A stretch of DNA of 64,000 bases. Origin: J054 sp965223095. GTDB taxonomy: Bacteria; Pseudomonadota; Gammaproteobacteria; Steroidobacterales; GCA-2729495. The stretch lies in NCBI GenBank assembly GCA_965223095.1, contig OZ244979.1:2542001-2606000 (forward strand). Reading direction: 5' to 3'. How positions within the stretch are numbered: position 1 is the first letter of the stretch; each line of letters begins with the position of its first letter. Below the pieces are notes generated by a model, which ran no database searches, was not told where the DNA came from, and was given only the letters and a program-made list of their open reading frames with translations. Below are positions 7,816-16,257 of the stretch, one piece after another. Position numbers and translations under genes: made by a program.

Positions 7816-7881
7816 CAGGGCTTTGTCCTAGACTATCTGGCGAGGGCGAGTTGTTCCGTCAAAATTGAGATTCGTGCTCAT

Positions 7882-7912
7882 TTGCGGACCGCGCGGCGAT
7901 CTGACATACAAT
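7882..7912 (+). promoter_or_regulatory. Possible tRNA-Arg promoter
   Basis: TTGCGG (7882-7887), a 19-base spacer and TACAAT (7907-7912) lie directly before the tRNA. The expected start would be only one or two bases before the mature 5' end, which is unusually close, so the assignment is tentative. Confidence 0.3.
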
Positions 7913-7920
7913 TCTGTTAA

Positions 7921-7997
7921 GCCCCGGTAGCTCAGCTGGATAGAGCGTTCGCCTCCTAAGCGAAAGGTCCCACGTTCGAATCGTGGTCGGGGCGCCA
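7921..7997 (+). tRNA. tRNA-Arg (anticodon CCT)
   Basis: Complete cloverleaf, 77 bases with an encoded CCA end. The acceptor gccccgg pairs with tcggggc (one G-U), the anticodon stem ttcgc/gcgaa encloses loop ctcctaa with anticodon CCT, and the T arm is ccacg-ttcgaat-cgtgg. It would read AGG codons. No integrase or duplicated 3' end is seen downstream. Confidence 0.95.
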
Positions 7998-8101
7998 CGT
8001 CTGGGCAACGTTCTCTCGGCAGGCGCGCGGCGGGCTTAAGATCACACGTTCGCTAGATGCATAGTTATTTTGTCCGGGCAAACTCTTGCGGTGGTACCAA
8101 T

Positions 8102-9142
8102 ATGCAGTTCGACATTGCTTTAGAACCGGAACTTTCAGCCGATCAATTGGTGGAACTGGGCCTGTTAGCCGATCAATATGATATTGGCACCATGTGGGTT
8201 ACCAATGACCCGCAGGCGCGCGACTTGTTTATGCTTTACGCGCGCGTGGCCCAAGCTACCCAGAGGCTGCGGTTGGGGGTTATGGCGATTTCGCCCTTTG
8301 AAATTCATCCCGTGAAGCTATCGACGGCCTTGCAGACGCTGAATGAAATGTCCAAGGGCCGCGCTTCGATTATCGTCGGCGGTGGTGGAGCGATTCTTGC
8401 GAATACGCGCTTGGATTTGTCGCGCCGCGTGCGGGCTGTGCGCGAATGCATCGATATATTGAAGCGAACGCAAGCGCGTGAAGCCTTGCACTACGACGGC
8501 GAGCTATATCCAGTGTGGAACTATAAAACGGCCTGGGCGGTGGCGCCGGTACCCAGGGTTCTTGCGGGTGCCAATGCAGATCAAATGATGCGTATGTCGA
8601 CGCGGCAGGCGGACGGCATCCACATGAGTGATATGCCACTGGAGCTCTTGCCGAAGGCTATTCGGAAAATCGAAGCTTCTCTAAGAGATAGACATCGCTC
8701 AACGTCGGCGTTTGAAATTAATAATTTTTGGGCATTTCACGTAAAAAATGAGCTTCGTGACGCGCAGCTAGAGGCCCGGAGTCGCCTGATTTTGCGCGGT
8801 ATGCTCAAGCCTATGTATCTCAAGCCGTTTTTGCGTGACGATGAAGTGGAATTTGTCCGCGCCAACATAAAAAGCTTCTACAAACCTTTTCATGATCGAC
8901 CGACGTTTTATGAGACGGGCGGTGGCTTTGACGGCATTCCGGAATCACTGGTTGATAAGATGGTTGAACACTTAACCCTGACGGTTTCCACCGACGATCT
9001 TGATAACACCATTGAGCAGCTGAAAAAGTTTTCCGACGCGGGTTTGACGCATATCACCTTAGGCATCCATGATCAGCCGGCGGATGCGATTCGATTGATT
9101 GGCGAGCGGGTGATTCCGGCATTCAAGAACAAAGCAACTTAA
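8102..9142 (+). CDS. LLM-class flavin-dependent oxidoreductase
   Basis: 346 residues with a luciferase-like TIM barrel (PF00296): QFDIALEPEL at strand 1, LRLGVMAISPFEIHPVKLSTALQTL, ASIIVGGGG, and ADGIHMSDMPLELLPKAI near the C-terminal half. Members use reduced FMN or F420 to oxidise or reduce varied substrates; cofactor and substrate cannot be decided here. The ATG at 8102 begins exactly at the conserved first strand and is preferred to the ATG at 8057. It is monocistronic, after tRNA-Arg and convergent with the next gene. Confidence 0.8.
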   Translation: MQFDIALEPELSADQLVELGLLADQYDIGTMWVTNDPQARDLFMLYARVAQATQRLRLGVMAISPFEIHPVKLSTALQTLNEMSKGRASIIVGGGGAILANTRLDLSRRVRAVRECIDILKRTQAREALHYDGELYPVWNYKTAWAVAPVPRVLAGANADQMMRMSTRQADGIHMSDMPLELLPKAIRKIEASLRDRHRSTSAFEINNFWAFHVKNELRDAQLEARSRLILRGMLKPMYLKPFLRDDEVEFVRANIKSFYKPFHDRPTFYETGGGFDGIPESLVDKMVEHLTLTVSTDDLDNTIEQLKKFSDAGLTHITLGIHDQPADAIRLIGERVIPAFKNKAT

Positions 9143-9250
9143 TCGCAGAGGCTTGGCCGCAAGTGCGCTAAACCCGTCGGGCAGGGCTGCGCAGCGGCGT
9201 ACGCTGCAGCCGGGCCGGCGGGCTTGCGGCTAGTTCCATGTGGCTGTGAT

Positions 9251-10351
9251 TTACCGCAACACGAACTCGGCCGGCGGATTGGGGCATACATCGATACGGC
9301 TGGTCCAGGTTGCGGGATCAACAATCACCGATGCGCAGGAATATTGGCGGCGGTATAGATCGCCATCTTTAAAAAAGGGGCCCAAAGCTTCGCCGAGGTC
9401 CTGAGAAAATTTCGGTGACCAGCTATCCGGCGCAATGCGCTGAGGATCGTCAATGCCTAGCATGTCACCTGCTTCCCGGCTTAACCAATAGGTCGCCAGC
9501 GCGAAGTCGAATTCTTGTTCGGTGATGGGGTTACCGGTTCCCCGCGGTCCTTTCGTGTCAAAGATGATTTTTCGATCTAGAGCATGCACGCGGTCTATGT
9601 AGGCCATGAAAGTATCGAAACCAAAGGTACCGCCGCCCGGTTTGCGGTTGTAATCAAGGAAGCCGCGTTCCATATTGATGTAGTCGGCTGCGCGGTGCTG
9701 GCGTTCTACGTAACTATTCCAACTCGCGAACCAAATACTGTTATGCACAATCTCGATGTCAGGGAACTCTTTTCTGATGAGCTCCAGCCATTCGGCATAG
9801 TAGCGATTCCAATCGGCATTCGTCATCGGTTGTTGGGTGCGCGGATCAATAGGTCTGACGAAGTCGCCACGGCCGTTCACCGTCGGCAATGTGCCATTAG
9901 GTTTGGCGAAATCGACATTATCCAACCACAAACCCTTGTAGCCTTTGTTGACTGACGCGCGGATTCTTTCCAGTTTGATAGCTCGCACGCGCGGATTGCC
10001 GATGTCGTCAGCCCATTGGCTGCAGCGTGTGCCATCGCAGGCAAAGTCCATATAGAGACGATTTCCTTGCGCATCGCGCAGGATATAGGGCTGCAATTCC
10101 GACCACTGGGCCCAGGATTCTTTGATGCCAAACGCGGCTTCATATTCGTAACCCTGTTCTTCGGCAAACACGGGCAAGAGTCGGTCCGCATACGGGCTAT
10201 ATACCTGAGCACGGTGATAGTGATCACGAAAGAACTGCGCGATTTGAGGTTCACGGGCCGCGCGGGCTTCCCATTCATCGAATGAGGATTGCATGTCGGT
10301 ATAAACGAGGATTGCGGATGCAAAGAGGCTGATCACAGGGTTCGAGCTCAC
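9251..10351 (-). CDS. Putative glycoside hydrolase, GHL15-like TIM barrel (copy A)
   Basis: 366 residues from a GTG. Resembles the hypothetical glycosidase family 15 (GHL15): RAQVYSPYADRLL, LRDAQGNRLYMDFACDG, KGYKGLWLDNVDFA with acidic residues at a barrel strand end, IDPRTQQPM, IEIVHNSIWF and YINMERGF. It shares these blocks with the protein at 25864-27120, so the two are paralogs. The N-terminus is hydrophobic but the start is uncertain: the open frame extends upstream to an in-frame stop at about 10440, and an ATG at 10419 sits one base out of frame. Likely a secreted or membrane-anchored enzyme acting on the local polysaccharide; substrate unknown. Confidence 0.65.
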   Translation of the reverse strand: MSSNPVISLFASAILVYTDMQSSFDEWEARAAREPQIAQFFRDHYHRAQVYSPYADRLLPVFAEEQGYEYEAAFGIKESWAQWSELQPYILRDAQGNRLYMDFACDGTRCSQWADDIGNPRVRAIKLERIRASVNKGYKGLWLDNVDFAKPNGTLPTVNGRGDFVRPIDPRTQQPMTNADWNRYYAEWLELIRKEFPDIEIVHNSIWFASWNSYVERQHRAADYINMERGFLDYNRKPGGGTFGFDTFMAYIDRVHALDRKIIFDTKGPRGTGNPITEQEFDFALATYWLSREAGDMLGIDDPQRIAPDSWSPKFSQDLGEALGPFFKDGDLYRRQYSCASVIVDPATWTSRIDVCPNPPAEFVLR

Positions 10352-10579
10352 CGGGAAAACGGCGACAATACCGCCAAATGCCGGGGTAAAAAGGTGACGT
10401 AGGTCTGCATCTCGCTCATCGATTCGATTGTTTTCAGCTTATGAAAAATGGCAACAGAAAACTTCGCTCATCGGCGTCTTAGTACGAGCTTGCTGGTGTT
10501 TTAACAAATGCGAGCCAGTTTGCTGTGCTTAGTCGCAGTTCATGGTATTTCTAACAGGCAATCGCTTTGGAGCTAGATT

Positions 10580-10993
10580 ATGACAACTCTGGTCATCATA
10601 TTGGTGCTGCTCGGCGGTGCTTGGCTCCTGAGAAACTATATGCGGGGCCAGGCGCCATTCGATAAACAAGACTCCCCAACGCTCAGCAACGAGCGCGACG
10701 CATACGCGATAAGCAAGCATTCAACACCGCGCGAATTTCAAGCGGTGGAAGTTCGCCCCGGTTCCCGTGCCTGCCAATCTGCTAGAAATCAGCGCCAGAC
10801 TCGCTATTTGAGTACCTCGGCACCGCCGTTGCCATTACCCGGCTGTGATGTGGAGGCTTGTCACTGTCGATACATGAAGTACGAGGACCGGCGCAGGGCT
10901 GACGACCGCCGAATGGCCTACGGGCTACTGGGCCAATATGAGCGGGGGTTAAAGGGTGAAAGGCGGGACGTCGAAGACAGGCGGGTAGGCTAG
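10580..10993 (+). CDS. Membrane-anchored protein with a Cys cluster, uncharacterised
   Basis: 137 residues: one N-terminal membrane helix (3-18), a linker, then a conserved-looking block with FQAVEVRPGSRACQSA, PLPLPGCDVEACHCRYM and two RR-rich repeats (YEDRRRADDRR and ERRDVEDRR). The four Cys (one plus C-x4-C-x-C) suggest metal or disulfide chemistry. I recall similar short proteins in other gammaproteobacteria but know no function. It is flanked by minus-strand genes on both sides. Confidence 0.6.
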   Translation: MTTLVIILVLLGGAWLLRNYMRGQAPFDKQDSPTLSNERDAYAISKHSTPREFQAVEVRPGSRACQSARNQRQTRYLSTSAPPLPLPGCDVEACHCRYMKYEDRRRADDRRMAYGLLGQYERGLKGERRDVEDRRVG

Positions 10994-11014
10994 TTCATTC
11001 CGCTTGAATCGGTG

Positions 11015-12958
11015 CTAGGGTCGAATCTTGTAGCCGAACCAAGGGAACAAGCTCGCGCAAATTGCCGTTACCGTTCTGCGTTCCCGCGCGGCCATATCCT
11101 TTTGCCAGACACTGTCCGGCTTGACGGCAACTCTGCCAATATTGAAGCGACTCGGGTTGCCACTGATGGAATGCTGAGCTTTGACTTCAAGCTCGCGATT
11201 ACCATGCCAGGTGATTTGCGTGTCATATTCACCGCAATGAGCAAAGATCTGGTCGACGGTACCGCGAGGTTCCTCGCAGAAGTCCTCGTATCTCACTTGC
11301 AAATAGTTAGCTCGCTTCCGCCAGCGGAATAGCAGGCCCAACACATTGAAGCCCGCCCAGTAGATTCCGCTCTTTAGACTCGAATACTGCGGTAATAGCT
11401 CATTATCCATTTCGCGCGTGGCGCGCTTTCGAGCCCATGAAAACGCCACGGCCCGAGGGTCGCGTATCAAATGAATGAAATACAACTCGATGCTCTTATT
11501 GGTCAATAGATTTAAGGCGTAGGGTGGTGTTTTGGACGCGTCAACAACGATGTTCACGTCGGCGATTTCTCCGACGGCCTGATAAATACCATCTAGTTGA
11601 TTAATTTCTTTGCGGCGATCTTTTCGATAGCGCTTGCCGCCTGCGGTTAGCATGGCAATAAGCTGGTCTAGGGTGGCACCGCTGCCCAAGAGTTCGGTGT
11701 ATCGTCTGGCCTCGGAAGGGCTTTGTTCCACACCCGCTCTCCTGAGTACCTGCTGCCAGAACTCGCAGTCTTTGAAGTCTTCGCCACAGCCACATCGCTT
11801 ATTTTCGACAATGCCGCGATCCCATAAGTAGCGTAGTTCCCCGACGGAGGTGGTTTTGGGGCTGGATCCCAGAATGTTCGCCAATAGACTACTGCCGCTG
11901 CGTCCCCAGCCACCAATGTAAATGACTTTTTGCCGGGCGACGCCCGGAGTGGACCATTCTCCTTGCCGGTGTTCGCGAACCTGTGGCAGTTCGCCATAAA
12001 TCCGCAATTTCGCCCGTCTTACAAGTGCGTGCACGCCAGGGATAAATCGTCCAATTCCATCAACGATGATTCGCCCGAGGTTGAAGTCCACGAGCCACCA
12101 TCGACGTAACACGGCCTGGCAGCGAGATTCCTCGTCTAGGCTGTGTACATGTCGACGAATCGCCGCGCGATAGTCTTTGTACAATTGCCATGTGGGCATG
12201 TTCATCGTCCCGGTATTGCTGCCGGCATGCCATTTCTGCCAGTCTCGCGCGGCGACTGCGCGGACGAATCGTGTTGGGTGTTCTCGATTCAGGAATAACG
12301 GTTGATTGATCTGCAAAAATTTCCCAATGAGGGCGAGCTCGGCAAGCATCGCCCGATCACCGCCATAATAAGTGCCATGCATTTTGCTTTTTCGTACAAG
12401 TTCTGTCCGCATCAATCCGAACATTTCGGTACAGAGATGGCGATTTAGCGTGAGCGCGGCAAATCGCTCGCTGGGAAGATCCGAATCGGCGCCGACCAAG
12501 GCGCTGTCGTAGGTACCGATGAGATTTCCATCGCCGTCAATGATGTTAACGAGGCTATGACATAGGACTGCGGCAGGTTCACGTTGAAGGGCTTCTAGGC
12601 AAAGGCTTAGATAGCGCGGCGCCAGTAAGTCGTCGTGTGCGGCCCACTTGAAATAAGGCGCCTCGGCCAGTTCTAGGCAGCGGTTGAAATTTCGCGCCGC
12701 ACCACTGTTTACTTTGTTGCGATGATAAGCAATCCGGTCATCTCGGGCCGCGTAGTCCTGACAAATTTCTGCTGTCCCATCCGTCGAGGCGTTGTCGACT
12801 ATGATCAGTTCAAAATCACGGAAGTCTTGAGCCAATATTGAATCTAGGGCAGCCACCAGAAAATTTTCACCATTGAATACGGGTAGGCCGATGCTGATGG
12901 TGGGTTCGCGCTTTCTCGACTCCTGGTCGGATTGCTTGGATTTCAGCCGCGCGTTCAT
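11015..12958 (-). CDS. Fused family-2 glycosyltransferase and sulfotransferase
   Basis: 647 residues with two enzymes in one chain. Residues about 18-240 are a GT2 domain: ISIGLPVFNGENFL, LIIVDNASTDGT and the metal-binding AAHDD. Residues about 345-645 are a sulfotransferase: VIYIGGWGRSGSSLLANIL is the PAPS 5'-phosphosulfate loop and FIHLIRDPRAVAFSWAR the 3'-phosphate site. The simplest reading is that one protein adds a sugar and sulfates the product. It lies last in the minus-strand run from 15939, 82 bases after the cytidylyltransferase-like gene. The fusion is clear from the continuous frame; substrate is unknown. Confidence 0.82.
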   Translation of the reverse strand: MNARLKSKQSDQESRKREPTISIGLPVFNGENFLVAALDSILAQDFRDFELIIVDNASTDGTAEICQDYAARDDRIAYHRNKVNSGAARNFNRCLELAEAPYFKWAAHDDLLAPRYLSLCLEALQREPAAVLCHSLVNIIDGDGNLIGTYDSALVGADSDLPSERFAALTLNRHLCTEMFGLMRTELVRKSKMHGTYYGGDRAMLAELALIGKFLQINQPLFLNREHPTRFVRAVAARDWQKWHAGSNTGTMNMPTWQLYKDYRAAIRRHVHSLDEESRCQAVLRRWWLVDFNLGRIIVDGIGRFIPGVHALVRRAKLRIYGELPQVREHRQGEWSTPGVARQKVIYIGGWGRSGSSLLANILGSSPKTTSVGELRYLWDRGIVENKRCGCGEDFKDCEFWQQVLRRAGVEQSPSEARRYTELLGSGATLDQLIAMLTAGGKRYRKDRRKEINQLDGIYQAVGEIADVNIVVDASKTPPYALNLLTNKSIELYFIHLIRDPRAVAFSWARKRATREMDNELLPQYSSLKSGIYWAGFNVLGLLFRWRKRANYLQVRYEDFCEEPRGTVDQIFAHCGEYDTQITWHGNRELEVKAQHSISGNPSRFNIGRVAVKPDSVWQKDMAARERRTVTAICASLFPWFGYKIRP

Positions 12959-13040
12959 CTGGGACTCATGGCGTAACTGGTGGATAGGTTGCGTGCGTCG
13001 CTGCGCTTCGCGGAAACATTTTTTCTGCTCGACTGAAAAT

Positions 13041-13757
13041 TCATGCCGCGTCTTCTCCGGCCTGTCTAGATTTTATAGCGGCGGTTAGCATGGCTAAGTC
13101 CCAAGGACCGGTTAGTTTCAGATTGCCTGCGGGGGATTCGACTAATGCGATTCGATAACCTAACTCCATGGCGATATCGGTGGTGGTTTCAGCAGGATGA
13201 TGCCCGCTTTCTAGTGCGCTTAGGACATTCAATAAAGCTGAGGCCCGATAGACTGTAGGATCGGATGAACAAACTGTGGTGTCGCGTGCAATCATTTTTT
13301 CGGCATAGCTACCATCACGCTGAAACAGTGTTCGCATTTCGGGCTGGCAGGCTTGCACCACGTCCTCGTCTTCAATGGCTGCCAGACAGCGGCGTATTGT
13401 GCCGTGGTCGGTATTCGGTGATGCGGCATTGTGCAGAACAACGACATCGTCTGCACCGGTCAAGCCCAGGCTTTGCAGCGCACTAACGCCGGCACGAATA
13501 GAGTCCTGCCGCTTAGCACCGCCTAAGCAAATGTCAACGCGTGAACTGAGTCCCTGCTCATCGATTAGTCTAGTCGCTCGATCCAGACTCTCTTCAGATA
13601 CAACGGCGACGATCTGACAGGCGAAGTCATCCGCCATATAGGGTTCTATGGCGCGTAGCAAAACCGGCTTGCCGGAGATTGTCAAAAATTGTTTGGGCGG
13701 GCCACTATTGCCGAATCGTGAGCCTTTGCCCGCTGCTAGTATTAGAACGCCGTTCAT
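13041..13757 (-). CDS. IspD/TarI-like cytidylyltransferase with altered active-site motif
   Basis: 238 residues from the ATG at 13757, which overlaps the upstream stop as ATGA; an alternative start at 13775 is less likely. The nucleotide-binding motif LAAGKGSRFG...PPKQFL and GGAKRQDSIRAG are canonical for CTP:polyol-phosphate or MEP cytidylyltransferases. The usual HDAxRP motif reads HNAASP, with Asp and Arg replaced, and the late KLTGPWDLAML corresponds to K-x-T-x-x-x-DL. Placement between an SDR and a TagF-like gene favours activation of a polyol or related phosphate for a surface polymer rather than isoprenoid synthesis. Confidence 0.72.
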   Translation of the reverse strand: MNGVLILAAGKGSRFGNSGPPKQFLTISGKPVLLRAIEPYMADDFACQIVAVVSEESLDRATRLIDEQGLSSRVDICLGGAKRQDSIRAGVSALQSLGLTGADDVVVLHNAASPNTDHGTIRRCLAAIEDEDVVQACQPEMRTLFQRDGSYAEKMIARDTTVCSSDPTVYRASALLNVLSALESGHHPAETTTDIAMELGYRIALVESPAGNLKLTGPWDLAMLTAAIKSRQAGEDAA

Positions 13758-14662
13758 GATGCGGCACGCCCGCAAGCATCGGGGATTTCGACAAACCAGT
13801 CGAGGGTTTCCTTAAGTCCCGCGGCAAGATTGACCTGAGCTTGGTACCCAAAGAGTTCTTGCGCCCGTGCCATGTCTGCGCAGGCATTTCTTAAGGTATT
13901 CGGTGATGGTGGTGAGAACTGCGCGTCAATGCTTTGTTGCGAAACCTGCGACAAGGTTTGCACTAGAGCGTCTAGTCGATGGCATTGACCGTAGCCAGCA
14001 TTGAGGGTTTCCGGGCGGGTCAAGGGCATATCGATACAATGCATCAGTAGTTTAACGACATCATCAATATGCACAAAGTCTCGCTTAAACTCAGGTTTAC
14101 CGGGCAGTATAGGGACGGTACCATCTCGTAGCGCAGTCATTAGCATGCCGACATAGCCGGTATCCAGGTCTTGTTCCGGACCGTAAACCGAAAAGGGCCG
14201 GATGATCGCCAGCTCTAAACCATGCTCGACATGAGCTTCTAGACAAAGTTGTTCGCCCGAGAGCTTTGAGGTGGCGTAGGGACCCGCCGGGCGCAGTTTG
14301 TCATCCTCTGCCGACGGCAGTTCTTCCGGGTCGCCATACACCTTTGCGGTGGACAGGTAGACAAGCCGGCGGGTTCCGGCGGCCGTTGCCGCATTGAGTA
14401 AATTCAGCGTGCCGTTCAAGTTGACCGCCGCAACCGCATCGGGGTTCTGCCGCACTTTTTCCGCTTGATGTATTGCTGCGCAGTGCACGACAATTTCAAC
14501 GTCGCGGCAAAATCGCTGGCAGTCGTCCACGTTCGTGACGCTGGCACGTTCTTCTAAGCGGCCCCGCAAATCCATGCCCATCACATCGTGCCCAGCGTTT
14601 GCCAGTGAGCGAGCCAATCGCGCGCCGATAAAACCGCGAATACCCGTGATTAGTATTCGCAT
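13754..14662 (-). CDS. NAD-dependent sugar epimerase/dehydratase (extended SDR)
   Basis: 302 residues. The Rossmann motif GIRGFIG is at residues 7-13, the catalytic Ser-Tyr-Lys set is visible as LSTAKVYG and YATSK, and the IRPFSVYGPEQ block is typical of nucleotide-sugar epimerases. It probably interconverts or reduces an activated sugar or polyol for the neighbouring transferase. It overlaps the TagF-like gene by 13 bases and the cytidylyltransferase by 4, so the three form one translational unit. Exact substrate not inferable. Confidence 0.8.
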   Translation of the reverse strand: MRILITGIRGFIGARLARSLANAGHDVMGMDLRGRLEERASVTNVDDCQRFCRDVEIVVHCAAIHQAEKVRQNPDAVAAVNLNGTLNLLNAATAAGTRRLVYLSTAKVYGDPEELPSAEDDKLRPAGPYATSKLSGEQLCLEAHVEHGLELAIIRPFSVYGPEQDLDTGYVGMLMTALRDGTVPILPGKPEFKRDFVHIDDVVKLLMHCIDMPLTRPETLNAGYGQCHRLDALVQTLSQVSQQSIDAQFSPPSPNTLRNACADMARAQELFGYQAQVNLAAGLKETLDWFVEIPDACGRAAS

Positions 14663-15939
14663 GTTTTGGGTGCTCCTGTGCTGTGCTGAAGGCTGTCATA
14701 GACGGGTTTCGGTAGAAAGCGTTTGGCAACTTCTTGGTAGACGCGTTCGCAGGCATGTCCGTCGCGATGGCTGTGAAATAAGTCCAAGACTTCCGCATAG
14801 TGATCTTTCCACTCGCCAAGCCCGTTCACCGAGATAGTGGCGAGGCTTTGCTCCAGTTCGGCGAGAGACCGCGCTTTAGGTCCTGGCGTTACGCGGTCGA
14901 AGTCATAGTAAAGGCTGCGAGAAAATACCCGATACTGTTCTTGGTCAGGAATAAAAAACACCAAGGGTTTACCGGTCAGCATGAAGTCGTAGCTGGCGCT
15001 AGAATAGTCACTAATGAGTCCGTCTACCTGCCCATAGAGACGATTGGCATCGCGATAGGCATCGGCCAGATGCAGGTTGTCCAGACTGCCGTCGGCGCGA
15101 CTAAAGCCGCGCTCAGCATCTACATAGTGTAGTTTTGCGAGTAAGCGTATCCCGAGGCGCCCGCTTAATGCGTTGAGCTGTCGCCAGGCGAAGTCGAAGT
15201 GCCGTTGATCATCACGGAATGTCGGCATGTACAAGAACACCGGATGGCCGGCGGCTTTTTGTGCCTGTATCCACGCCAAGTCAGAGTCCCCGGTTGCCGC
15301 GCCGGTTTGCGCTCGCACCAGTAGCTGGTCATTGCGCGGGAAGCCCGTGATGGCAAATCTTTCTTGCGGAATCCCATAGCAGTCTGCGCCTTGGCGGACA
15401 TGGGCCGGGGAGGTTGCGATGGCGAAATCCGGTCGCACCAAATGCCAGGGAATTAACCATCCCCAGCCTATCCGTTGAATGACAGTCCCCCGGAAAAGCT
15501 GGTACAAACGGTGGTTCGGCATATCGATGGCTCGCTCAATACGCTTTATTCCCACGCCATGCCGCAGGAGGGCGCGGCGTGCGCCCCGTGATAGCCAATG
15601 CTGGACATCTTTGGTCAAGCCGTCATACAGGTAAACTCCGGCCCGGGCACAGGCCCAAAGTCCACGCGGCGAGTAGGCCAGATGGGCCTGGAGGCCAGCG
15701 GCGCGTAGATCCGCGCGAATTTCCGGCTCACGGGTGATCCAGACGGCTCGGACCGGTCCGTTGCTTTGCGCGCTGACATGCTCGAACAAGGCGGCGGCGT
15801 TATCGGCGTAGCGTCGCCCGCTCCAGCTACCAAACGCCCATAAACAGGGATCACGAGGCAGAAACCCGGACAACCAGTAGATCAGGAACAGCAATGGGCG
15901 CGCAGCCACGGCCAATAGGTCAACGACTCGTGGGCTCAT
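14650..15939 (-). CDS. CDP-glycerol glycerophosphotransferase family protein (TagF-like)
   Basis: 429 residues, matching PF04464. A hydrophobic N-terminal segment (about 8-28) could anchor it to the inner membrane. Family motifs: LLRHGVGIKRI (equivalent of the HGTPLK loop), ITGFPRNDQLL, and near the end ISDYSSASYDFMLTGKPLVFF. Relatives polymerise glycerol- or ribitol-phosphate from CDP-activated donors in teichoic acids and some Gram-negative capsules. With the cytidylyltransferase and SDR downstream it suggests a polyol-phosphate component in the surface polymer. It is the first gene of the minus-strand run; ATG start. Confidence 0.78.
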   Translation of the reverse strand: MSPRVVDLLAVAARPLLFLIYWLSGFLPRDPCLWAFGSWSGRRYADNAAALFEHVSAQSNGPVRAVWITREPEIRADLRAAGLQAHLAYSPRGLWACARAGVYLYDGLTKDVQHWLSRGARRALLRHGVGIKRIERAIDMPNHRLYQLFRGTVIQRIGWGWLIPWHLVRPDFAIATSPAHVRQGADCYGIPQERFAITGFPRNDQLLVRAQTGAATGDSDLAWIQAQKAAGHPVFLYMPTFRDDQRHFDFAWRQLNALSGRLGIRLLAKLHYVDAERGFSRADGSLDNLHLADAYRDANRLYGQVDGLISDYSSASYDFMLTGKPLVFFIPDQEQYRVFSRSLYYDFDRVTPGPKARSLAELEQSLATISVNGLGEWKDHYAEVLDLFHSHRDGHACERVYQEVAKRFLPKPVYDSLQHSTGAPKTCEY

Positions 15940-16257
15940 GATCCGGGTCTCAGTTCAAGCAGGCTGATGAATCCGGGACGTAATGCAGCGCTTTGGGGAC
16001 ATGCTTTAGGCATATTTTCTAGTCTGATCGGGTCCGCCACTTGGCTGGATTTCGTTTGGGCATTATGCCTGGCCAGTGTCCAGAATTAGCCTGACGTGTT
16101 TCACATAACATCATAAAAGTTATGGACTTTTTTATTATTTCTCAATACTATCTGATGTTGGCCTGCATTGCGATGGCCAGATCCTCAAAGCTTGCGTGGA
16201 GCCCGGGAAGGCCTAACCAGCTGGCATTGACAATAACTAGAAGCAACAGGGAATCGT
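15940..16257. other. Divergent intergenic region between the TagF-like and wcaJ-like genes
   Basis: 318 bases with no gene. It must hold promoters for both directions. An AT-rich patch from about 16100 to 16150 includes a 6-bp inverted repeat (cataac at 16104-16109, gttatg at 16119-16124) followed by a T-rich stretch. I cannot assign -35/-10 boxes with confidence. Confidence 0.4.

Noticed and set aside
7921..7997. tRNA-Arg as an integration site
   Set aside because: No integrase, no direct repeat of the tRNA 3' end and no change in gene content next to it.
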